From positions 12,523,501-12,587,500 of the forward strand of contig NC_066269.1 in NCBI RefSeq assembly GCF_905404315.1: DNA of 64,000 nt, written 5' to 3'. The notes below the pieces were generated by a model that saw only the letters and a list, made by a program, of their open reading frames with translations, ran no database searches and was not told where the DNA came from. Shown here in pieces: positions 56,236 to 64,000 of this stretch (the stretch's first letter is position 1; each line of letters opens with the position of its first letter). Position numbers and translations under genes: made by a program. This stretch comes from Leptidea sinapis (lineage: Eukaryota > Arthropoda > Insecta > Lepidoptera > Pieridae).

Positions 56236-57974
56236 ATGGCTCCATCAGCGGACCATGTCAACGCCATTGTAGTCCAGATTGTGGCTGTGCTTAAAGCCGC
56301 AAATCTCCATTTCGACTAGTCACTAGTCGATAGCCTCTCCTCCGTGTTCAACACTCCAAGTCGGCCCCTTGCTGACTCCCCGCGTCCCCCGATGAGCCCT
56401 CCGCTCACAAAACTACTCCCAAGGACATGGAGTTCTCCGACTCCGCCTCCTGCGGCCGAAAGCGGCCAGTCCAGTCCTCCTCTGAGGACTCTGACAACGG
56501 AACTGTCACTGGCTCCGTTGTCAACACCTCCCGACGTCCCTCTGGAGAACCTTTCCAACTGGTTCAATCCAGGAAGAAGCGCCAGTCCAAGCGCTCAGCC
56601 ACCTCCACGGATAACGTACCCTCCGCCCCAACCCCTGTACCTCTAATGTCTCTCGACATTAGCTTGCCCGAGGTCTCTATCACCTCATCTATGAAGCCAT
56701 CCACGCGCTGCACGCCTGTCCTCCCTGCAAATAAGCCCCCACCGCCTATCTTCATCCGAGACAAGGCAAAGTGGACTTATGTTGCACAGCTCTGCGTCGA
56801 CAAAAAGGTGCAATACACCCGAGCTACCAACACGAGTGAAGCCATCCGCGTAGTCGTCCAGACTACGGAGGATTTCCGAGTCCTAACTCGCCTCCTCACT
56901 CATAAGAGTGTCACATACCACACTTATGCGCTCCCGGAAGAGCGCAAAGTGATAGCCATTCTACGTGGCGTCCCTTATGAGCTCCCCAGTGAGGTCATCC
57001 TGGAGGACCTGACCATGCAAGGGTTCAAGGCCGAGGCTGTACACAAAATGTACAGCCGATCCGGCAAGAAATACCCTCTGGCTCTGGTTATCCTAACCAA
57101 TGTCCCCGAGTCGAGGGAAATTTTCAAGAGAGAGCTCATCGTATGTGGGCTCTCAAACATCCGAGTAGAAGCTCCACACAGACGGGGCTTCCCAGGGCAG
57201 TGCCATCGCTGCCAGCTTTATGGCCACGCAGCTGCAAACTGCTCAGCCCCGCCTAGGTGCGTTAAGTGCCTAGAGCCTCACACAACCAAGGAGTGCAAAC
57301 GCACCCGCGATGCGGAGACTCCTCCCGCTTGCGTCCTTTGTGGGCAGGAAGGACATCCCGCGAACTACCGCGGATGTCCCCGCGCCCCTCGTCCCTCAAC
57401 AACGAAGACTGCTAAAAAGCAGTCTTCAAAACCAGGGCCACCTCCGGCCACTGGCGCGAACTTTCCTCAACTGAGGAACAGGACAACCGGGCCTTTACTC
57501 TCCACTTCTTGGAGACAAGCAGCCCCGGTCTCCCAGACATCTAATGTCAATTCCCGCCCCGTGCAAGTCACCCCGAGTGGCCGCAGATGGGCAACACCTC
57601 CTCAACCAGACTCAGGAATGCATAACCCCCTGAGTTTCTTGACGAATGGAGAATTCGACATTAAAGAATTCAACTTGTCTCATTCAATACGCGCGGCCTG
57701 CGCACCAACCTCTCAGAGATTAAGGAATTTGTTCGCAATAAGGACATCGACCTATTGCTTATCCAAGAAACATTCCTTAAACCCGACGCTTCAAAGGGAT
57801 TATCGATCCCTTCCTACTCTCTTGTACACAATGGCAGAGCCGACGACCGTCGTGGCGGAGGCACAGCCATTTACTACAAGAGATCCCTTCATTGCTCGCA
57901 AATCGCTACTCCAGTGCTTACCAACATGGAAGCAACCGTTTGTCAGTTGGGCATGTCAGGACATCCGTCTCTGA
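56236..57974 (+). pseudogene. Jockey ORF1 (gag-like nucleic-acid-binding protein), mutated
   Basis: The likely original start is ATG 56236 (MAPSADHVNAIVVQIVAVLK). It runs into a TAG at 56317-56319, then SLVDSLSSVFNTPS, a frameshift near 56395, and the long open piece from 56427. That piece has a serine-rich basic N-terminal region (RPSGEPFQLVQSRKKRQSKR), a central domain with YALPEERKVIAILRGVPYEL and VHKMYSRSGKKYPLALV, then three cysteine knuckles: CHRCQLYGHAAANC, CVKCLEPHTTKEC and CVLCGQEGHPANYRGC. It would bind the element RNA as a ribonucleoprotein. The frame continues to 57974, but from about 57670 it overlaps ORF2 in another frame, so the last 100 residues are probably not original. Confidence 0.8.
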
Positions 57975-60223
57975 TCATAGCCTCAATCTACCTCCCTACT
58001 CTCAAGATCCCTCTCCAGAGCGACCTTGAGACTCTTCTCTCACTAGGTGACTCAGTCATCTTGTTTGGAGATTTCAACTCCAAACACACTGACTGGAAGT
58101 GCCTATACACAAACGGGAATGGCATCAAGCTCCGCCGTCTAATTAGGTCTATGGACTTAGACGTCCTAAGTCCCACCTCTCCAACACACTACCCGGATAA
58201 CGTAGCACACTCTCCCGATATTTTAGACATCGCCTTGGTCAAGGGTGTCGCTCTTAATTTAAGGGCGATTGAACCACTCGATGACCTGGGCTCCGACCAT
58301 CGTCCAGTCTCCCTCAAGCTCGGGCCCCATGCCCCCACCCCTACCACCACTCACCCTAAAACCCTCACCAACTGGGGAGGGTTATAGGGAGTCTCTTGCA
58401 TCAACTTTTGATGCCCCCAATTCACCATATGCAATTTCGTCCAACTATTTCGATAGTACGGATAAGATTGACATCACGGTAAAAGCACTTACTCAAACAG
58501 TGCAGTCCGCTCTCCATGACAACGAGTGGGTGGTTAAGGTTAACAACCATAAGCTCCCGCTTGATGTCATGAACCTCATTAGAGCCAAGAATGCAGCTCT
58601 CAGAAGAGCCGCCAAGTACCCAACGCCCAACTATAAGTCACGCGCTAACTTCCTCCAGAGCCAAGTTAGGTTACGTCTCTCCGAATTGAGGAATTCCAAT
58701 TGGGATTCACTCATGGAGAACATTTCCCCTTCACATCAGGCGTATTACAAAGTGGCGAAAGCCCTTCGTACTGACACAATATTCCACACTCCTCCTTTGA
58801 TACGCCCCGAACGTACGTACGTACTGCCGGTACAGCTTTCGAGGACAGGGATAAAGCGGAGTGTTTTGCTGAAAGCATTGCTTCACAATGCTCACCCGGC
58901 ACTTCTTCTTTTGAACCACTCCACGTAGCGTCGGTGGAGAATGAGGTCAGCCGTCTGAACACAATGCCTTTCACCGACGATCCCATTCCAACTACTGTAG
59001 AGGAGGTTAAATCCATCATCCGTGGATTAAAACCTCGCAAAGCTCCAGGAGCCGACGGTATTTCCAACCTGGCGCTCAAACACTTCCCCGAGCAGATGAT
59101 CTTCTTTCTTGTCCTCCTCTTCAACGCCTGCCTCGACCACTGCTTCTTTCCAACCGCTTGGAAAGAGGCCATAGTTATAGGGATTCCTAAACCAGGGAAA
59201 CCCCTCAATATCCCCTCCAACCATCGCCCCATCAGCCTCCTCAAGGCTATGGGGAAAGTCTTTGAACGGGTTATTCTGTTCCGTATGAGAAAGCATCTCT
59301 TTCCAATGGACGGCCCTCCCTTACTAATACATCAACAATTCGGCTTTCGTGCTAAACACTCTTGTCCTTAACAAGTCCACCGCATTGTAGAGTACATCTA
59401 CAGCGGGTTCTATCCCAAACGTAAAAAGACAATCGCTGTCTTCTTCGACGTCGCCAAGGCTTTTGACAAAGTCTGGCACGAAGGCCTAATATATAAACTC
59501 CACGCTCTAGGCCTCCCATCCCGATTAGTCCGCATAGTGGCTTCTTATCTTCACAAACGTACCTTTCGTTTCAGACACGAAGGTGTCCTCTCCTCCCCTC
59601 GCCTGCTAACGGCTGGGATACCACAGGGCTCAGTGCTCTCACCACTTCTATACATATCGTATACCAACGATATTCCCATCCCTAGATATGGAGTCCAACT
59701 CTCTCTTTTTGCTGACGATACCGCTCTCTACGTCCAGTCCCAACAGATATCTTAGTCCTCTCCAGGCTCCAAACGCTCAGTTAATGAGCTAGGTGACTGG
59801 TTTAGGAAATGGCGTATTGAGGTCAACTCGGATAAAAGCTCCGCAGTCCGTTTTGATTTTAAGCGCAGACGCTTCTGCCGGGATCGACCCATTCATCTAT
59901 TAGGCTCCCCTATCCCCTTCAGGTCCACAGCCAAGTACTTGGGTGTGACCCTCGACTCCAAACTCACCTTCAGGCCTCACGTCCAGAAGGTGACCGGAAC
60001 CGCCCGCTTCTATCTGTATTGCCTAAACAGTATGTTAGGTAGGCACAGTAAAATGTCTTTTAGGAACAAGCGAACACTCTTCAAGGTTTGCATTCGACCG
60101 GTTATGACTTACGCCGCTCCAGTTTTCGCTCATGCGAAACCCAATATTATAGATAAACTCCAAACAGTCCAATCCATTTTGTGCCGTAAGGCTGTCAATG
60201 CCATCCCAGCGGAAACTCCATAG
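57665..60223 (+). pseudogene. Jockey ORF2 (AP endonuclease plus reverse transcriptase), mutated
   Basis: The ORF2 frame opens right after a TAA at 57662-57664 with IQLVSFNTRGLRTN. The endonuclease motifs follow in order: LLIQETFLKP, GGGTAIYY, LFGDFNSKHTDW, SPDILDIAL and GSDHRPVSL. This is a complete AP-endonuclease set that nicks the target. A frameshift near 58370 and another near 58810 bracket the linker. RT continues with RKAPGADGISNLAL and NHRPISLLKAMGKVFER, then a TAA at 59369, motif A FFDVAKAFDKVWHE, motif B AGIPQGSVLSPLLY, motif C LFADDTALY, a short double shift with TAG at 59753, and YLGVTLDSKLTF, to a stop at 60221. No RNase H domain is present. Confidence 0.85.
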
Positions 60224-60419
60224 GGAGTGCCGCTTGCGCCTCTCTCTCCCCAAGAGAAGGTCGCCTTCGATGTAGGCTTAGAGGGCACCTGCCCAAAGCC
60301 AACTGCAGGTGGTGTTTAGTGGGCTGTTTAGGCTGCGTTGGTATGCATGAGCATTCACCACCTCCCTCCCGTCGTTATCCCGGAGGGTAGCCCATTGGTG
60401 CTTGGGCGCAAAAAAAAAA

Positions 60420-60431
60420 AACGTACAATAC
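60420..60431. other. Target-site duplication, 3' copy (Jockey LINE)
   Basis: Second copy of AACGTACAATAC, followed by TCTGAAGTATTAATG, the original continuation of the flank that ends at 55799. Confidence 0.85.
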
Positions 60432-61415
60432 TCTGAAGTATTAATGCATTTTGAATTAATTTCGGTCGTTTTCCGTGTTCCTTGTACTTCAGGAATCAAC
60501 GTTATAAAGTACACAGTTTTTTTGTAATTTGTTTCCTATCGATCGTTGTTTAGGTGAGGTTGTCATCAATAGTTTTAGTACCGCAGACTCTCGCTACATT
60601 GCCAACAGCGCCAAAATGACGAATATCAAACAATCACAAAATCAGTTTGACAGCTGCCAGTCCAATGGTATTTAGTATGCGATACGTAAACATCTAAAAC
60701 ATTGGGTTCAAGTTATAAATTGACGTCGGCTTGTAACACTCTGTACTGTTGTATATACTGTTAAAATGCAAGATGGTAATTACTTGATCTGCTTGAATTT
60801 CCCATATTTGTCCCGCTTGGAAGCTGAACATGAAGAGGGGAATACTTTGAAAGAGATTCATTATTACCCGTATATTTCCCGTAGAAATGATTTTTCTAGT
60901 CACATATTACAATTAGAACTTTTCTTGCAAATATTTTAAACTTTTAAATTACGAGTATAGGTAATACTTCTAACGATAGAAACATTGCTTGTTAAAGTCA
61001 TAATAGCTTAAGTATATTCTGATTATAAGTGAAATAGTTATAATTGAAATATTCATTTGGTCATTTGTGGTCTTCATCATTAGTTACATTTCATCAAATT
61101 ATACCCTCTGCATACAAATGCCGAAAACTTTATGGGTTTTCTCATTAACTCATGAATTATATACCCTTAGATCTATTTTTTGTAATTGGAATAATCTAAA
61201 AGTTGGTACCCTTTTAATTTAACAACTGGTAAGCACTTGTATAATAGTTATAAGATGTGCTTATATCGTCTCGCGTTTTCGTTTCATCGAGTTTCAAATC
61301 GCAACGATTCTAACGAAGTTTAACTTCAAAAATAATTTCCAAGAAAAAACTTATTTATTAACCTGTATTTTATGTTTTAAAGGCAACAAAAAATGTTTAA
61401 TAATTAGTGATTAGT
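60432..61415. other. AT-rich DNA without recognised genes
   Basis: No supported gene; short frames only. Confidence 0.35.
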
Positions 61416-61419
61416 GACT

Positions 61420-61981
61420 AGCACTCTACAAAGCGCACGTCCGGCCACACATGAAGTATTGCTGTCACCTCTGGTCTGGCGCACCCCAGTATCGATCCAT
61501 ATGACCGCGTGCAACGCAGAGCAGCTCGAATTGTCGGGGACCCAGTGCTCTGTGAACGGCTGGATCACTTGGCGTTGCGTATCTTCTACCTACTTCTTCG
61601 CTTCATTGTGTATCTTCTACCGCATTTATCACGGGGAGTTTTCCGAAGAGCTGTTTAACCTGATACCTGCCGCCGAATTCTACCTTCGCACGACACGCCA
61701 CAAATTAGGATATCATCCCCACCCTCTTGATGTGTGGCGGTCCTCCACAGTGCGGTTTTCAAGGAGCTTTCTTCTTCGTACTACTAAGCTGTGGAACGAG
61801 CTTCCTTGTGCGGTGTTTCCGGGATGATACGACATGGGTACCTTCAAAAAAAAGCGCGTACACCTTCCTTAAAGGCCGGCAACGCTCTTGTGATTCCTCT
61901 GGTGTTGCAAGAGAATGTGGGTGCCGGTGATCACTTAACACCAGGTGTTCGCTCGTTTGTCCTCCTATTCCATAAAAAAAA
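61420..61981 (+). pseudogene. LINE 3' end (Jockey/CR1-group), longest copy
   Basis: Extends further 5' than the other copies. It starts with LYKAHVRPHMKYCCHLWSGA-type sequence in one frame (about 61420-61490), then AGSLGVAYL and FRIYHGEFSEELF. A long frame runs to FLLRTTKLWNELPCAVFPG, where a TGA at 61827-61829 and a shift interrupt it; FLKGRQRSCDSSGVAREC continues in another frame. The 3' UTR ends in A's at about 61973-61980. This is the RT thumb/C-terminal region and 3' end of the family represented throughout the window. Confidence 0.72.
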
Positions 61982-62484
61982 TAGTATTAAGTATCTGTCC
62001 AGTAGATTCTTAACTAGAAGTACCTTTTTTAGGATAAATAAAGTAAGAAAGAAAAAGTGGACTATATTTTACTCATCCTGCTTTGCACAGGCTAAATTCT
62101 ATTTTGGCAGTTTTATCCGATTCCGCATGATTTGATGAATTGCTAAAGCCTTAGTCGGATTAAGCTACATTTGCCAATATGCAGATATCCCATCGAAATG
62201 ATCAAATTAAGCCCTAATTCACACAAGAGCTTTTTGAACGTACGTATGAATGAAACACCCCGGCACTGAAGTGTTTGCTTACTCGTCACCGCTACCAAAA
62301 TGCAACACTTTATTCGTTACATACATGTGCCCGCAATTCTGTCTGCATGAAATTTGGCATTGTGTCCAAAGAGGAAAGGCAAATTGTTCTTCTCAATCAG
62401 TCACTCTTGTCAGAGTGGTCGTGGTTGCTACGATGATGCACAGATGCATTGCTAAGATTATTCACCGTTGGTCTCCTTAGTTAT
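61982..62484. other. DNA without recognised genes
   Basis: No supported feature. Confidence 0.3.
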
Positions 62485-62489
62485 GGGTA

Positions 62490-63185
62490 GCACTGCCTCC
62501 CTCGCGATGATCCTCCACTTTTGACGGTTTGTAGCATTGCTGGAGCATTCCACCACAGGTGTCTGGGTTACTGCTTTGATAAGATCCATCCATCGCATGG
62601 GTGAGCGTCCTCTCGCTCTTTTCCTCTCCACCTAGCCCTGCACTATCAACCGCTCAATCGTTCCTTATTTTCTGGAGATGTAACCAAAGAACTTCAGAAT
62701 TCGTGGTTGCACAGTCGACGATAGCCTTTCTTTTAATTTCAGTTCTTTTAAGATGGAATTGTTGGTTCGGAAAGCCGTCCAAGGGATCTTCAGATGTCAC
62801 CTCCAACACCACATCTCTAAGGCATCAATTTTGCGCCGGTCTAGCAGTCTAGGGGACCAGGTTTCAGCCCCGTAGAGGAAGTTTGGAAACATAAGGCACC
62901 TCATAAGTCGACCCTTGGTGGTTTTGGTGATCCTTCTGTCCTTCCAGATCTTATTGAGCTTCTCTACCGTAGACCTGGTTATAGCCTTCACATTCAGATT
63001 TCCAGCTTACAACCCCCGGTATTGGAGATAGTAGAATCAAGATAGGTGTAGGTTGACACCACCTCACAGTTGGCAATGTGTTGAAATTCTACTCTGTTGT
63101 TATGTATGCATTCTACTATCATCATCTTGGTTTGAAATCTGTTGATGGCCAGTCCGAATTCAAGGCTGTTGAAAAGGCAAATGCT
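62490..63185 (-). pseudogene. RTE-type LINE C-terminal fragment
   Basis: Minus-strand translation, from right to left: LAINRFQTKMMIVECIHNN, then the sequence around IANCEVVSTYTYLDSTISN, a frameshift near 63000, and a long frame 62991-62797 with STVEKLNKIWKDRRITKTTK, FLYGAETWSPRLLDRRKIDA and LEMWCWR. It then continues in other frames with NNSILKELKLKERLSS, RILKFFGYISRK, RGRSPMRWMDLIKA and the 3' part to about 62490. This is the post-RT domain of an RTE element, of a different subfamily from 23922-24450. RT and endonuclease are missing (5'-truncated at about 63185). Confidence 0.75.
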
Positions 63186-64000
63186 TGAGCATAAAAAAAT
63201 ATTTAAAACTTTATACGTTTATGTTTAATATAATAATAACTATACTAATTAATATTATAATAACCATTGCCTTTAAACCAACTTATTTATACAGCTTGTT
63301 GTCTGCTCCCAACATTAATAAACTAACAGCTAACACGTGTTGTTTCATTCTTCTTTCGTCACTCACTTATTAGATTTCTGTACACAGGTTTATCAACCGG
63401 ATATTTATTCATTTTATAACCGCTATAGTGAAACAGTTAAAATTATAACTATTGAACTACATTGTACGATAATTTTCCAAGTAAAGTAAACATATTCCAA
63501 ACTAAATGAACCTAAAAAAATCAGGCAAAGGAAACTACGCTTCAAAGTCGTTATTCGATGTGAATAACGAAATAAATAGGGTCCTATTTCAAGTCTAATT
63601 TATATCAACTAATACTATATATATCCATGCTATTATAATTATATAATATGATATCTTACATAATAATACTGTGTTACAACAACTTACCAAATGTAGGGTA
63701 TAAATCCAAAAACGATGAAAAGCTCAGCGCACTCACGGAAATAACTACTCATTATGGCGTACGGCAAGTACTCTTACGTCCCCGCGCAATATTTTGTAAA
63801 CTTTTGTATAGAGTGTTCGAATCTACCTACTCAAAACTATACCTCCATTATTGGTCTTCATTCTATTATAAGTTCAAATCGAAATAGAACTTCCTAAAAC
63901 CAGAAATCGAATGAGGCGTGCGTATTTCTAAGTGCTTCAGATTGACTCACTCGGTTTTCCGGTCGAATATAAAAATGCTTTAGATTGATATACTCGGTAC
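63186..64000. other. AT-rich DNA without recognised genes
   Basis: No supported gene. Two imperfect direct repeats (TGCTTCAGATTGACTCACTCG and TGCTTTAGATTGATATACTCG, shown up to 20-21 bases) lie about 43 bases apart at 63933 and 63976. Confidence 0.4.

Larger units (their letters stand above)
55800..60419 (+). mobile_element. Structurally full-length Jockey-clade LINE
   Basis: About 4.6 kb bounded by a 12-bp target duplication and ending in about 12 A's (60410-60421). It has a 5' UTR (55800-56235), a gag-like ORF1 with three zinc knuckles, and ORF2 with endonuclease and RT but no RNase H, the Jockey layout. GC content is far above that of the flanks. Frameshifts and stops in both ORFs make it non-functional in itself, but the intact termini show that it arrived by a complete reverse-transcription event. 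Confidence 0.88.

Noticed and set aside
56427..57974. Host zinc-knuckle (CCHC) protein gene
   Set aside because: It lies between the exact ends of a Jockey LINE and is followed by endonuclease and RT, so it is ORF1 of the element.

Overview
The window is AT-rich, intron-less and gene-poor, and nearly everything recognisable in it is transposable-element debris. The mix of elements points to an insect, most likely a moth or butterfly (Lepidoptera). It contains a Tc1-type DNA transposon with TA target duplications, a piggyBac-type MITE in TTAA, LINEs of several clades (Jockey, a Jockey/CR1-like group, RTE, an R4/Dong-type with restriction-like endonuclease, and one with a C-terminal RNase H), a Penelope-like GIY-YIG fragment, and short dispersed repeats of a kind common in lepidopteran genomes. 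The species cannot be named from sequence alone. I found no host gene I can support with confidence, no rRNA, no intact tRNA and no CRISPR.

Layout. 1-20907 is a direct tandem array of one roughly 7-kb unit: copy A 1-7567, copy B 7568-14471, copy C 14472-20907. A and B differ by only about a dozen substitutions visible by eye. Each unit carries a broken antisense Jockey-group LINE, a plus-strand LINE 3' fragment, a spacer, and an antisense LINE 3' fragment. Four structural differences tell the copies apart. A and B share a 1570-bp dead Tc1-like element that C lacks, and C keeps the perfect empty TA site. Only A carries a 660-bp MITE in TTAA. Only C carries about 1.5 kb (17318-18843) with an RTE fragment, inverted tRNA-like sequences and a near-perfect palindrome. 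C has a 39-bp deletion in the spacer and stops abruptly at 20907.

20908-33670 is mostly non-coding DNA with dispersed repeats, two RTE/LINE fragments in antisense and LINE 3' ends. 33675-43050 holds a 5'-truncated RTE-like reverse transcriptase (34159-35196), a 2.5-kb structure with long inverted ends (36131-38614), a Penelope-like GIY-YIG fragment, a TIR MITE and an R4/Dong-type endonuclease tail. 43300-54700 holds further LINE 3' ends, an RNase-H-bearing LINE (47881-49824, one stop codon between RT and RNase H) and a MITE with a nested repeat. 55800-60419 is a structurally full-length but mutated Jockey LINE with poly(A) and a 12-bp target-site duplication, much richer in GC than its surroundings. 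The end of the window carries another LINE 3' end and an antisense RTE C-terminal fragment.

Nothing here forms an operon or pathway. The elements relate to each other by insertion, nesting, truncation and duplication, and the tandem array preserves that order of events unusually well.
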